Below, one piece after another: positions 18,793-27,120 of a stretch of DNA of 64,000 bases. The DNA is taken from NCBI RefSeq assembly GCF_023715745.1, contig NZ_JAMBOV010000006.1, forward strand, positions 108,816-172,815, read 5' to 3'. Origin of the DNA: Microbacterium oleivorans. Lineage in GTDB: Bacteria > Actinomycetota > Actinomycetes > Actinomycetales > Microbacteriaceae. A program made the translations under genes and the position numbers. Position 1 is the first letter of the stretch; each line of letters opens with the position of its first letter. Below the pieces are notes generated by a model. That model was given only the letters and a program-made list of their open reading frames with translations. It ran no database searches and was not told the origin of the DNA.

Positions 18793-19632
18793 TCAGCCGC
18801 CCAGCGTGTAGTCGGCCACGACCGGCGCGTGGTCGCTCCAGCGCGTGTCCCAGGAGGGTGCCCGCACCACGCGATAGTCGGTCGCTCGCGTCGCGAGCTC
18901 GGCGGTCGCGAGGTGGTAGTCGATGCGCCAGCCGGTGTCGTTGTCGAACGCCTTCCCGCGGTTCGACCACCACGTGTACGGCCCGTCCACCTCGCCGGCG
19001 AACGAGCGCCCCACGTCGACCCAGCCGAGCCCACGACCGCTCTCGCCGTCGACCGTCGTCACCGTCTCGCCCGCGGGCGCAGTGAAGCGGTCGAAGTAGG
19101 CGCGCTCGCGCGGCAGGAAGCCGGCCTTCTTGACGTTGCCCTTCCAGTTGCGGATGTCGAACTCGCGGTGACCGACGTTGAGGTCGCCCGTGATGAGGGC
19201 GAGGTCGCCGAGGTGCGGCATCCGCTCTTCCATCGCGTCGAGGAACGCGTACTTGGCGTCCTGCTTCTCGGTGCCGGCCTCGCCGGTGAACACATAGGCG
19301 CTGACGACGGTGAGGGTCTCGCCCTCGACCTCGACGTCCGCCTCGACCCATCGTCCCTTCGAGTCGAGCGTCTCGTCGCCCAGCTCGATGCGCCACACGT
19401 CCAGCGGCTCACGGGCGGCGATGGCGACACCTGCGCGCCCCTTCGCGAGGGCCTCGTCGTTCACGATGTGCCAGCCGGGCAGGGCCGCGGTGAGATCGGA
19501 TGCCTCGGCTCGCACCTCCTGCAGGGTCAGGAGGTCGACGCCCGCCGTCTCGAGCCAGGCGTGCATGCCCTTCCGGGCGGCGGCGCGGATGCCGTTGACG
19601 TTGACGGAGGCGATGCGGACGGTTCGAGGCAC
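18793..19632 (-). CDS. xthA: Exodeoxyribonuclease III (AP endonuclease family)
   Basis: A 279-residue endonuclease/exonuclease/phosphatase-fold enzyme that cleaves at abasic sites in base-excision repair. Motifs in order are RIASVNVNGIRAAARKG, LLTLQEVRAE with the metal-binding Glu, ITGDLNVGHREFDI, and WSDHAPVVADY with the catalytic histidine. The GTG start lies seven bases after TAGGCT. It is transcribed downstream of the YihY-type gene, and its -10 overlaps the stop codon that the YihY-type gene would use in its shifted frame. Confidence 0.93.
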   Translation of the reverse strand: MPRTVRIASVNVNGIRAAARKGMHAWLETAGVDLLTLQEVRAEASDLTAALPGWHIVNDEALAKGRAGVAIAAREPLDVWRIELGDETLDSKGRWVEADVEVEGETLTVVSAYVFTGEAGTEKQDAKYAFLDAMEERMPHLGDLALITGDLNVGHREFDIRNWKGNVKKAGFLPRERAYFDRFTAPAGETVTTVDGESGRGLGWVDVGRSFAGEVDGPYTWWSNRGKAFDNDTGWRIDYHLATAELATRATDYRVVRAPSWDTRWSDHAPVVADYTLGG

Positions 19633-20807
19633 GCCTGCCAGCCTATGCGGGCCCGCCGACACCGGTCGTGCCGCGAGTCCGCTCGAGCAGCTCCTCCGCG
19701 CGGCGCAGGTCTCGGCGTGCCGCCGGCCGCTGCCACCATCGGGCCTCCGCGAGAGCGGCACGCGCCTCGCGCACCGCCGGCCTCGGCGACCAGGCGCAGC
19801 GCCTCCCGCTCGGCCGCGCGCCGCTCCTGCGCCGTCAGGGGTGCGAGAGGGATGTCGGCGTCTCGCGCGGCGACACCGATCCAGGATGCCGCGACGAGCA
19901 TGACGATGCCCGCCAGACGCAACCACAGAAGCAGACCGATGACGACGGAGAAGGTGGCGAGGAGGGGATTGGTGGGGGAGTAGGCGGCCAGGAAGCCGAA
20001 TCCGAGCTGGAGCAGGGCGAGCGCCGCACCGCCGGCCGTCGCGCCGGGGATGATCGACCGCCACGGAAGGGACGTTCCGGTGAGGAACCGGATGAGCAAG
20101 GTCAGGGCGGCGGCGTTCAGCACGACGCTCACGACCACCGAGCCGATGCGGCTCGCGAGTTGCGCGGCGGAGGAGGGCACGTCGACCTCGAACCAGGCCA
20201 GCACCTGGGTCAGGACGCCGCCCGCGATCAGTCCCAGACCGGCGCCGAGGACGAGGGCCGCACCGAACAGGATCGCCGCGACGAGGTCTCCGAGCTTGAG
20301 CAGGAAGAAGCTGCGGGCGTCGAACGGCAGCCCGAAGATGTCGCGCACAGCCCGCCGGGTGAAGGTGACGAAGCCGATGGCGGTCCAGACGGCGACGGCG
20401 AGGGCGATCGATCCGGTCACGGCGAGCAGGCTGCCGCTGTCGCGCGCGATCGACGCCACGTCGTCGGGATCCACAGGCCCCGCGTCGCCGATGAACCCCG
20501 GGATGTAGGAGTCGACCACGCGGATCAGCCCGTCGATCGCTGCCTGCGAGCCACCGAGCCACAGCCCGACCACCGCGAAGGCGGCGTAGAGGGTCGCGAA
20601 GAGCGCGAACAGGGACTGATAGCTGATGGATGCCGCCAGCAGGAACCCGTTCCGACGCAGGAAGTGCCGCCACACCCGCACCGGGAACGACGCGACCGTC
20701 GCCCGGGTGAGCTGGGTGGCCCGCTCGATGGGCTGGTCGAGGCGCTCACGCAGACGAGACGCCTCCCACCGCTCGCGCAGGGGAGGCGTCGTGTCGTCCG
20801 AGGTCAC
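19527..20807 (-). CDS. YihY/RNase BN-like inner membrane protein with apparent C-terminal frameshift
   Basis: An uninterrupted 426-codon frame. Residues about 45-330 form the YihY membrane domain (FLLAASISYQSLFALFATLYAAF, RFLTGTSLPWRSIIPGATAGG, and six hydrophobic segments). After EALRLVAEAG near residue 345 the character changes to an Arg/Pro-rich tail that runs 106 bases into xthA. Moving by one base at about 19771-19788 restores a natural ending (VREARAALAEARWW, RRDLRRAEELLERTR) that stops at 19643-19645, before xthA. A real frameshift or a base-call error is therefore likely; the membrane domain is intact. The GTG start follows a leaderless TAGCCT. The molecular role of the family is unsettled, as the old RNase BN name is considered wrong. 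Confidence 0.8.
   Translation of the reverse strand: MTSDDTTPPLRERWEASRLRERLDQPIERATQLTRATVASFPVRVWRHFLRRNGFLLAASISYQSLFALFATLYAAFAVVGLWLGGSQAAIDGLIRVVDSYIPGFIGDAGPVDPDDVASIARDSGSLLAVTGSIALAVAVWTAIGFVTFTRRAVRDIFGLPFDARSFFLLKLGDLVAAILFGAALVLGAGLGLIAGGVLTQVLAWFEVDVPSSAAQLASRIGSVVVSVVLNAAALTLLIRFLTGTSLPWRSIIPGATAGGAALALLQLGFGFLAAYSPTNPLLATFSVVIGLLLWLRLAGIVMLVAASWIGVAARDADIPLAPLTAQERRAAEREALRLVAEAGGARGACRSRGGPMVAAAGGTPRPAPRGGAARADSRHDRCRRARIGWQACLEPSASPPSTSTASAPPPGRACTPGSRRRASTS
19640..19645 (-). promoter_or_regulatory. -10 element of leaderless xthA start (TAGGCT)
   Basis: TAGGCT on the minus strand ends seven bases before the GTG at 19632. Its first three bases are also the TAG stop of the shifted YihY frame. 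Confidence 0.55.
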
Positions 20808-20813
20808 GCCTCG

Positions 20814-20819
20814 AGGCTA
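20814..20819 (-). promoter_or_regulatory. -10 element of leaderless start (TAGCCT)
   Basis: TAGCCT on the minus strand ends six bases before the GTG at 20807 of the YihY-type gene, in the short gap after sdhB. Confidence 0.55.
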
Positions 20820-20829
20820 TCGGGCGGGA

Positions 20830-21597
20830 TCAGCCGCGCAGGACCGCCTGCTTGACCTCGGCGATGGCCTTCGTGATCTCGATGCCGCGGGGGCACGCCT
20901 CGGTGCAGTTGAAGGTCGTGCGGCAGCGCCACACGCCCTCCTTGTCGTTGAGGATGTCGAGACGCACGTCGCCGGCGTCGTCGCGCGAGTCGAAGATGAA
21001 GCGGTGCGCGTTCACGATCGCCGCGGGACCGAAGTACTGGCCGTCGGTCCAGAAGACGGGGCACGACGAGGTGCATGCGGCGCAGAGGATGCACTTGGTG
21101 GTGTCGTCGTAGACGGCGCGGTCCTTGATGGACTGGATGCGCTCCTTGCCGGGCTCCGGCGCGGTGTTCGCCTGCAGGAAGGGCTGCACGTCGCGGAAGG
21201 ACTCGAAGAACGGGTCCATGTCGACGATGAGGTCCTTCTCCAGCGGCAGGCCCTTGATCGCCTCGACGTAGATCGGCTTCGAGATGTCGAGGTCCTTGAT
21301 CAGCGTCTTGCAGGCGAGGCGGTTGCGGCCGTTGATGCGCATCGCGTCCGAGCCGCAGATGCCGTGGGCGCACGAGCGGCGGAAGCTGAGCGTGCCGTCG
21401 ACGTCCCACTTGATGCGGTGCAGCGCGTCGAGCACACGGTCGGTCGGGTACATCTCGACGTCGTAGTCGACCCAGCGCGGCTCGGCGTCGACCTCGGGGT
21501 CGAAGCGCCGGATGATGAAGGTGACCAGGTACGACTGGATGCCGGAGTCCGTGGACTCCTGCGTACCGGTCGGAGCGTCGGAATCGACGATGGTCAT
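20830..21597 (-). CDS. sdhB: Succinate dehydrogenase iron-sulfur subunit
   Basis: A 255-residue electron-transfer subunit of complex II. The N-terminal [2Fe-2S] domain has SCAHGICGSDAMRINGRNRL. The C-terminal domain has CILCAACTSSCP and CTEACPRGI for the [4Fe-4S] and [3Fe-4S] clusters. It carries electrons from SdhA to the membrane quinone site. The ATG at 21595-21597 overlaps the stop of sdhA. It is the last gene of sdhCDAB. Confidence 0.96.
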   Translation of the reverse strand: MTIVDSDAPTGTQESTDSGIQSYLVTFIIRRFDPEVDAEPRWVDYDVEMYPTDRVLDALHRIKWDVDGTLSFRRSCAHGICGSDAMRINGRNRLACKTLIKDLDISKPIYVEAIKGLPLEKDLIVDMDPFFESFRDVQPFLQANTAPEPGKERIQSIKDRAVYDDTTKCILCAACTSSCPVFWTDGQYFGPAAIVNAHRFIFDSRDDAGDVRLDILNDKEGVWRCRTTFNCTEACPRGIEITKAIAEVKQAVLRG

Positions 21598-23423
21598 CAG
21601 TACTTCCTCTCCATCGGCGGGTAGTTGTACTCGCCCTGCTCGTTCTTCGTGAACACGACCGGCTTCCAATCCAGGCGGATGTGGTCCTCGGGGTTCGCGG
21701 AGTGCGGGTCACCCGTGAGGTAGGCCATCGTGTGCTGCATGTACTTGTCGTCGTTGCGGTCGGGGTAGTCCTCGCGCATGTGACCACCGCGGCTCTCGCG
21801 CCGATTGCGCGCTGCGTAGGCGACGATCTCGGCGATGTCGAGCAGGAAGCCCAGCTCGACGGCTTCGAGCAGGTCGGTGTTGTACCGCTTACCCTTGTCG
21901 TCGACGTGGACGTTCTTGTACCGCTCGCGCAGATCGTTGATGGTGCCCATGACGTTGGTGAGGGTCTCCTCGGTGCGGAACACCTGGGCGTTCGCGTCCA
22001 TCTCCTCCTGCAGCTTCTTGCGGAGGGTCGAGATGCGCTCGGTGCCGGCGTTGTTCCGCAGGCCCTCGATCATCTCGCGGACCTCCTTCGCGGGGTCCTC
22101 GGGGAGCGGCATGAACTCGGCGGTCTGGACGTACTCGACCGCGTTCTGGCCCGAGCGCTTGCCGAAGACGTTGATGTCCAGCAGCGAGTTGGTGCCGAGG
22201 CGGTTCGCGCCGTGCACCGACACGCACGCGCACTCGCCGGCGGCGTAGAGACCGGGGACGATGGTGTCGTTGTCGGCGAGGACTTCACCCTTGGTGTTGG
22301 TCGGGATGCCGCCCATCGCGTAGTGGGCCGTCGGCATGACCGGAACGGGCTCGACGACCGGGTCGACACCGAGATAGGTGCGGGCGAACTCGGTGATGTC
22401 GGGGAGCTTGGTCTCGAGGACCTCCGCGCCGAGGTGCGTGCAGTCGAGGTAGACGTAGTCCTTGTTCGGACCGGCGCCGCGGCCCTCGAGGACCTCCTTG
22501 ACCATGCATCGCGCGACGATGTCGCGGGGGGCGAGGTCCTTGATGGTCGGGGCGTAGCGCTCCATGAACCGCTCGCCCGAGGCGTTGCGGAGGATCGCGC
22601 CCTCACCGCGCGCACCCTCGGTCAGGAGGATGCCGAGGCCGGCGAGGCCGGTCGGGTGGAACTGGAAGAATTCGATGTCCTCGAGCGGCAAGCCCTTGCG
22701 CCACACGATGCCGACGCCGTCACCCGTGAGGGTGTGCGCGTTCGAGGTGGTCTTGAAGATCTTGCCGAAGCCGCCCGTCGCGAAGATGACGGCCTTCGCG
22801 TGGAAGACGTGGAGGTCGCCGGTGGCGAGCTCGTAGGCGACGACGCCGGCGATGCCGGTGCGACCCAGGGCATCCTTCACCGTGATGAGGTCGAGCGCGT
22901 AGAACTCGTTGAAGAAGTTGATGCCGAGCTTGACGCAGTTCTGGAACAGCGTCTGCAGGATCATGTGGCCGGTGCGGTCGGCGGCGTAGCACGCACGACG
23001 CACCGGGTTCTTGCCGTGCTCGGCGGTGTGACCGCCGAAACGACGCTGATCGATTTTGCCGTCGGGCGTGCGGTTGAAGGGCAGGCCCATGTTCTCGAGG
23101 TCGATGACCGCGTCGATGGCCTCCTTCGCGAGGATCTCCGCCGCGTCCTGGTCGACCAGGTAGTCGCCGCCCTTGACGGTGTCGAAGGTGTGCCACTCCC
23201 AGGAGTCCTCTTCGACGTTCGCGAGAGCCGCGGCCATACCGCCCTGCGCGGCGCCGGTGTGGCTGCGCGTCGGGTAGAGCTTCGTGATGACGGCGGTCTT
23301 GGCCCCGGGACCCGCCTCGATCGCGGCGCGCATGCCCGCGCCGCCGGCGCCGACGATGACGACATCGAACTGGTGGTAGTGGACGCCGTCCTTGACGACG
23401 GAGTCCGCGGTCTGAGTGCTCAC
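21597..23423 (-). CDS. sdhA: Succinate dehydrogenase flavoprotein subunit
   Basis: A 608-residue catalytic subunit of complex II that oxidises succinate to fumarate. The dinucleotide-binding motif [14 protein letters not shown] is near residues 24-37. [15 protein letters not shown] carries the FAD-attachment histidine, and the active-site region includes [23 protein letters not shown] and [13 protein letters not shown]. The GTG start opens MSTQTADSV. It lies 47 bases after sdhD and overlaps sdhB by one base. Confidence 0.97.
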   Translation of the reverse strand: MSTQTADSVVKDGVHYHQFDVVIVGAGGAGMRAAIEAGPGAKTAVITKLYPTRSHTGAAQGGMAAALANVEEDSWEWHTFDTVKGGDYLVDQDAAEILAKEAIDAVIDLENMGLPFNRTPDGKIDQRRFGGHTAEHGKNPVRRACYAADRTGHMILQTLFQNCVKLGINFFNEFYALDLITVKDALGRTGIAGVVAYELATGDLHVFHAKAVIFATGGFGKIFKTTSNAHTLTGDGVGIVWRKGLPLEDIEFFQFHPTGLAGLGILLTEGARGEGAILRNASGERFMERYAPTIKDLAPRDIVARCMVKEVLEGRGAGPNKDYVYLDCTHLGAEVLETKLPDITEFARTYLGVDPVVEPVPVMPTAHYAMGGIPTNTKGEVLADNDTIVPGLYAAGECACVSVHGANRLGTNSLLDINVFGKRSGQNAVEYVQTAEFMPLPEDPAKEVREMIEGLRNNAGTERISTLRKKLQEEMDANAQVFRTEETLTNVMGTINDLRERYKNVHVDDKGKRYNTDLLEAVELGFLLDIAEIVAYAARNRRESRGGHMREDYPDRNDDKYMQHTMAYLTGDPHSANPEDHIRLDWKPVVFTKNEQGEYNYPPMERKY

Positions 23424-23470
23424 GTGACGATTGCCTCTGTTCTATCCGTATGCGTGCCGGTCGGACCGGC

Positions 23471-23932
23471 TCAGCCCTGTGCCTTGCAGACCTCTGCGAC
23501 GATGCTGCCGTCGAGGTTCGGGATGCAGGGGTCGAAGGTGAAGACGACGAGGGTGCCGAGCAGGATCATGAATCCGGCCACCACCCACAGGCTCGTGACG
23601 AGCACCTTCCGCACCTTCGCGTTGGTGACGTAGTCGTTGACGATCGTGCGCATGCCGTTGGTGCCGTGGATGAAGGCGAGCCACAGCATCAGCACGTCCC
23701 ACACCTGCCAGAACGGGCTGGCGAACTTGCCGGCGACGAACGCGAAGTCGAGGGCCGAGATGCCCTCGCCGACCATCAGGTTGACGAAGAGGTGACCGAA
23801 GATGAGGACGATCAGCAGCACGCCCGAGACGCGCATGAAGACCCAGCCCCACTTCTCGAGGTTCGGTCCCTTCTTGCGGACGGCGGCCTTGCCCTGCGGG
23901 GTGCGCGGAGGGACGAGGGTATCGGCGGTCAT
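23471..23932 (-). CDS. sdhD: Succinate dehydrogenase hydrophobic membrane anchor
   Basis: A 153-residue anchor subunit. Three membrane segments are visible: VSGVLLIVLIFGHLFVNLMV near residues 36-55, FWQVWDVLMLWLAFIHGTNG near 74-93, and LVTSLWVVAGFMILLGTLVV near 112-131. Histidine near residue 48 (FGHLFVN) is a candidate heme or quinone ligand. The C-terminus carries two cysteines (FDPCIPN and AEVCKAQG). The start overlaps the sdhC stop by one base. Confidence 0.88.
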   Translation of the reverse strand: MTADTLVPPRTPQGKAAVRKKGPNLEKWGWVFMRVSGVLLIVLIFGHLFVNLMVGEGISALDFAFVAGKFASPFWQVWDVLMLWLAFIHGTNGMRTIVNDYVTNAKVRKVLVTSLWVVAGFMILLGTLVVFTFDPCIPNLDGSIVAEVCKAQG

Positions 23933-24366
23933 CAGTGCTCGCCTCCCATGTGCGAGAAGACGTTCGGAAGGTGGCGTGCGGCGAAGCCGACGAGCGTGAC
24001 CGCCCAGACGGCCAGGACGCCCCACCAGAGCTGACGCTGGTGACGCGTCGCCCACGGCCACAGGTCGACCGCGATGATGCGGAGCCCGTTGAACGCGTGG
24101 TACACGATCGCCGCGACGAGGGCGACCTCGCCGAGACCCATGATCGGATTCTTGTACGTGCCGATGACCGCGTCGTATGCGTCGGGGGAGACCCGGATGA
24201 GGGCCGTGTCGAGCACATGCACGAGCAGGAAGAAGAAGATGGCGATGCCGGTGATCCGGTGCAGCACCCACGACCACATGCCCTCGTTGCCGCGGTACAG
24301 CGTGCCGCGCGGGGTCTTGGACGTGGTCTCAGCTACCGACGGCGTGACGCGTGCTGGTGCAGACAC
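23932..24366 (-). CDS. sdhC: Succinate dehydrogenase cytochrome b556 subunit
   Basis: A 144-residue membrane anchor with three hydrophobic segments. The family signature is HRITGIAIFFFLLVHVLDTA near residues 36-55, and the heme-ligand histidine is probably in VYHAFNGLRI near residue 90. I chose the GTG at 24364-24366 because GGGAGG stands at proper spacing. An upstream ATG at 24447 would add 27 residues without family resemblance. It is the first gene of the operon. Confidence 0.9.
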   Translation of the reverse strand: MSAPARVTPSVAETTSKTPRGTLYRGNEGMWSWVLHRITGIAIFFFLLVHVLDTALIRVSPDAYDAVIGTYKNPIMGLGEVALVAAIVYHAFNGLRIIAVDLWPWATRHQRQLWWGVLAVWAVTLVGFAARHLPNVFSHMGGEH

Positions 24367-24462
24367 GGTCGTCCTCCCTTGGGTGAGATGGGTCGCGCTG
24401 CGCGGCGAGGTCACGGCATCCCCAGGGAATGTCGCCCATCGTCGCAAGCGGGCGCACCGACC

Positions 24463-24468
24463 ATCCTA
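24463..24468 (-). promoter_or_regulatory. Possible -10 for sdh operon (TAGGAT)
   Basis: TAGGAT on the minus strand lies about 95 bases upstream of sdhC in the gap shared with the divergent manC gene. No convincing -35 is seen, so the call is tentative. Confidence 0.3.
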
Positions 24469-24583
24469 AGCGGCGCTGAAGGTGGCGGGCGAGGAAGGGG
24501 AGCCTTAGAACATATTGATCACGGCCGTCCTCTCGGGACCGCGCCCGTCACGCGGACGGAACGGGGGCGTCACGACCGGCCGA

Positions 24584-24589
24584 TAGGGT
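24584..24589 (+). promoter_or_regulatory. -10 element of leaderless start (TAGGGT)
   Basis: TAGGGT ends seven bases before the ATG at 24597 of the guanylyltransferase gene. Confidence 0.6.
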
Positions 24590-24596
24590 TCGGACC

Positions 24597-25709
24597 ATGG
24601 TCGAACACATCGAGGACTTCTACGCCGTGATCCCCGCCGGGGGCGTCGGTTCACGTCTGTGGCCGCTCTCGCGCGCGGACGCGCCGAAATTCCTGCACGA
24701 CCTGACCGGATCCGGGCACTCGCTGCTGCGCGACACCTGGAACCGACTGGAACCTCTGACCGGTCCCGACCGCATCGCGGTCGTCACCGGTCGTGCGCAT
24801 CGCGCGGCGGTCGAGGCGCAGCTGCCCGGCATCCCCGACAAGAACGTCATCCTCGAGTCCGAGCCGCGGGACTCGGCGGCCGCGATCGGTCTCGCGGCGG
24901 CGATCCTGCACCGTCGGCATCCGGACGTCGTCATCGGCTCCTTCGCGGCCGACCACGTCATCCGCGGGTCGCGCGTCTTCGAGTTCGCGGTGCGCGACGC
25001 CGTCGAGGTCGCCCGCGAGGGGTACATCTGCACGATCGGCATCCAGCCCACGGAGCCGGCGGTTGGATTCGGGTACATCAAGCGGGGCGGCGAGCTGATC
25101 GTCGACGGGGCGCGGGATGCCTCGCTCGTGGAGCGCTTCGTCGAGAAGCCCGACCTCGAGACGGCCAAGACCTACGTCGCCGATCGCTCCTACCTCTGGA
25201 ACGCGGGCATGTTCATCTCGCGGGCAGACGTGCTGCTCGCCGAGATCGAGGCCAACAACCCCGCCCTGCACGCCGGGCTCATCGAGCTCGCGGAGGCCTG
25301 GGACGACCGCGACCGGCGAGGACCGGCCGTCGACCGCATCTGGCCCACGCTCGAGAAGATCGCCATCGACTACGTCGTCGCCGAGCCCGCCGCCGAGAAA
25401 GGCCGGCTCGCCGTCGTGCCGGGTCATTTCGACTGGGACGATGTGGGGGACTTCGCCAGTCTCGCGAAGCTCAACTCGGGAGGGCGCACCGACCTGGCGA
25501 TCCTCGGTAAGAACGCGCGCGTGCTGTCGGACCGGGCGAGCGGCATCGTGGTGTCGCAGACGAGCCGTGTCATCAGCATCATCGGGGTGAAGGACATCGT
25601 CGTGGTCGACACGGACGACGCGCTCCTGGTCACCACCGCGGAGCACGCGCAGCGGGTGAAGAGCGTCGTCGATGCTCTCAAGGTCACCGGCCGCGGAGAC
25701 GTCCTCTGA
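24597..25709 (+). CDS. manC: Mannose-1-phosphate guanylyltransferase
   Basis: A 370-residue enzyme making GDP-mannose from GTP and mannose 1-phosphate for mannosylated lipids, glycans or proteins. The nucleotidyltransferase signature VIPAGGVGSRLWPLSRADAPKFL is at residues 11-33. LESEPRDSAAAIGLAAAIL, FVEKPDLETAKTYV and YLWNAGMFISRADVL follow. The C-terminus shows the start of the left-handed helix region but no fused phosphomannose isomerase domain. The ATG is fixed by the leaderless -10. The gene is monocistronic, with the divergent sdh operon upstream. Confidence 0.93.
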   Translation: MVEHIEDFYAVIPAGGVGSRLWPLSRADAPKFLHDLTGSGHSLLRDTWNRLEPLTGPDRIAVVTGRAHRAAVEAQLPGIPDKNVILESEPRDSAAAIGLAAAILHRRHPDVVIGSFAADHVIRGSRVFEFAVRDAVEVAREGYICTIGIQPTEPAVGFGYIKRGGELIVDGARDASLVERFVEKPDLETAKTYVADRSYLWNAGMFISRADVLLAEIEANNPALHAGLIELAEAWDDRDRRGPAVDRIWPTLEKIAIDYVVAEPAAEKGRLAVVPGHFDWDDVGDFASLAKLNSGGRTDLAILGKNARVLSDRASGIVVSQTSRVISIIGVKDIVVVDTDDALLVTTAEHAQRVKSVVDALKVTGRGDVL

Positions 25710-25885
25710 TCCGAGTCGTGCTGCGTTCGCAATTGCGCAGGATGCCGCTCCCGTGACGAGATGATTGCGGCTTTGTAACCATTCCGACGTACGGCCTGAT
25801 CACGCTGCGTCCTCGACGTCACAGTAGGTAACTTCGGATGCGCACGCCCGCGAAGTCCGCGGGCTCCCTTCCCGTGGAGGCACTT

Positions 25886-27007
25886 TTGACCATCTCGAAC
25901 CCGAAGAAGCTTGCCGGCATCGCCGGCGCTGCGCTTCTCATCGCGGCCCTCGCGGGCTGTGGCACCGCGCCCGAGCCGGGCTCGTCCGCGGCTCCCGGCG
26001 CATCCGGTGACGTCGTCGAGGGCTTCAAGCCCTGCCTGATCTCCGACGCCGGCGGCTGGAACGACAAGTCCTTCAACGAGTCGGCCAAGAACGGCATGGA
26101 CCAGGCCGCAGAAGAGCTCGGCGTCGAGCCCCTCGAGTTCGAGTCGACCAACGACAACGACTACGAGCCCAACATGACGACGGCGATCTCCGAGGGCTGC
26201 AGCCTGATCGTCTCCGTCGGCTTCAAGCTCGCTGCCGCGACCGTCGAGGCGGCCAAGGCCAACCCCGACCTGCAGTTCGCGATCATCGACGACTACGCAG
26301 ACACCGACCAGGACGGCGCGACCGACGCCGACAACATCAAGCCCCTCGTGTTCAACACGGCCGAGGCGGCGTACCTCGGTGGCTACGCGGCCGCTGCATG
26401 GTCGGCTCAGTCGGGTGTCAACAAGGTCGGTACCTTCGGTGGTCTGCAGATCCCCTCGGTCGCTGTCTTCATGGACGGCTACGCGCTGGGTGTCGAGAAG
26501 TACAACGAGGACAAGGGCGCTGACGTCCAGCTCTTCGGTTGGGATGTCGCGGGCCAGAAGGGCGCCTTCACCGGTGGCTTCGACGCGAACGACACGGCCA
26601 AGCAGACCGCTCAGTCCGTGCTCGACCAGGGCGTCGACGTCATCCTCCCGGTCGGCGGCCCGATCTACCAGAGCGCCGCAGCAGCCATCAAGGACAGCGG
26701 TGAGGACACCCTGATGCTCGGTGTCGACAGCGACCTCGCCGTCGCCGACGACAGCGTGGCGGACATCACGCTGGTCTCGATCATGAAGGCGATCGACGTG
26801 GCCGTCCACGACGCGACCGTCGCTGCAGCCGGGGGCGAGTTCGACGCTGCACCGTACATCGGCACGCTCGAGAACGAGGGTGTGAAGCTCTCCGAGTTCC
26901 ACGACTTCGAGTCGCAGCTGCCTGAGGGTCTCGCCGACGAGCTGACCGCTCTGCGCGACGGCATCATCGCCGGCGACATCACGGTGGAGTCGAAGAACTC
27001 GCCGTGA
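25886..27007 (+). CDS. BMP-family nucleoside-binding lipoprotein of an ABC importer
   Basis: A 373-residue extracytoplasmic binding protein anchored by lipid. A positively charged start and hydrophobic stretch end in the lipobox LAGC. The mature part has the Bmp/PnrA fold signatures ISDAGGWNDKSFNESAKNGM, ISEGCSLIVSVGF and GTFGGLQIPSVAVFMDGYALG. The TTG start is chosen because GGAGG stands five bases upstream. An upstream in-frame ATG at 25838 would add 16 residues before the signal peptide. The genes downstream point to purine or pyrimidine nucleosides as ligands. Confidence 0.92.
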   Translation: MTISNPKKLAGIAGAALLIAALAGCGTAPEPGSSAAPGASGDVVEGFKPCLISDAGGWNDKSFNESAKNGMDQAAEELGVEPLEFESTNDNDYEPNMTTAISEGCSLIVSVGFKLAAATVEAAKANPDLQFAIIDDYADTDQDGATDADNIKPLVFNTAEAAYLGGYAAAAWSAQSGVNKVGTFGGLQIPSVAVFMDGYALGVEKYNEDKGADVQLFGWDVAGQKGAFTGGFDANDTAKQTAQSVLDQGVDVILPVGGPIYQSAAAAIKDSGEDTLMLGVDSDLAVADDSVADITLVSIMKAIDVAVHDATVAAAGGEFDAAPYIGTLENEGVKLSEFHDFESQLPEGLADELTALRDGIIAGDITVESKNSP

Positions 27008-27018
27008 TCTGACGTACG

Positions 27019-27061
27019 GGCACTCGGGGCGGGCAGCGCGCAGCTGCCCGCCCCGAGTGCC
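27019..27061 (+). terminator. Strong intergenic hairpin after the binding-protein gene
   Basis: A perfect 19-base inverted repeat with a five-base loop (GCGCA), beginning 11 bases after the lipoprotein stop. No T-run follows. It probably terminates or processes the transcript, or protects its 3' end, so that the binding protein is made in excess over the ABC subunits. Confidence 0.75.
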
Positions 27062-27079
27062 GTTAGCTGAACATCGGAT

Positions 27080-27104
27080 GGCGGGCCTGCCTCTCAAGCC
27101 CGCC
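27080..27104 (+). repeat. Second short hairpin before the ABC ATPase gene
   Basis: GGCGGGC and GCCCGCC form a seven-base stem around an 11-base loop, directly before the TAGGGT element of the ATPase gene. It could be part of a read-through control region. Its significance is uncertain. Confidence 0.35.
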
Positions 27105-27107
27105 GGA

Positions 27108-27113
27108 TAGGGT
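27108..27113 (+). promoter_or_regulatory. -10 element of leaderless start (TAGGGT)
   Basis: TAGGGT ends seven bases before the ATG at 27121, giving the ABC ATPase and the genes after it a promoter separate from the lipoprotein gene. Confidence 0.55.
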
Positions 27114-27120
27114 GCCTTGT

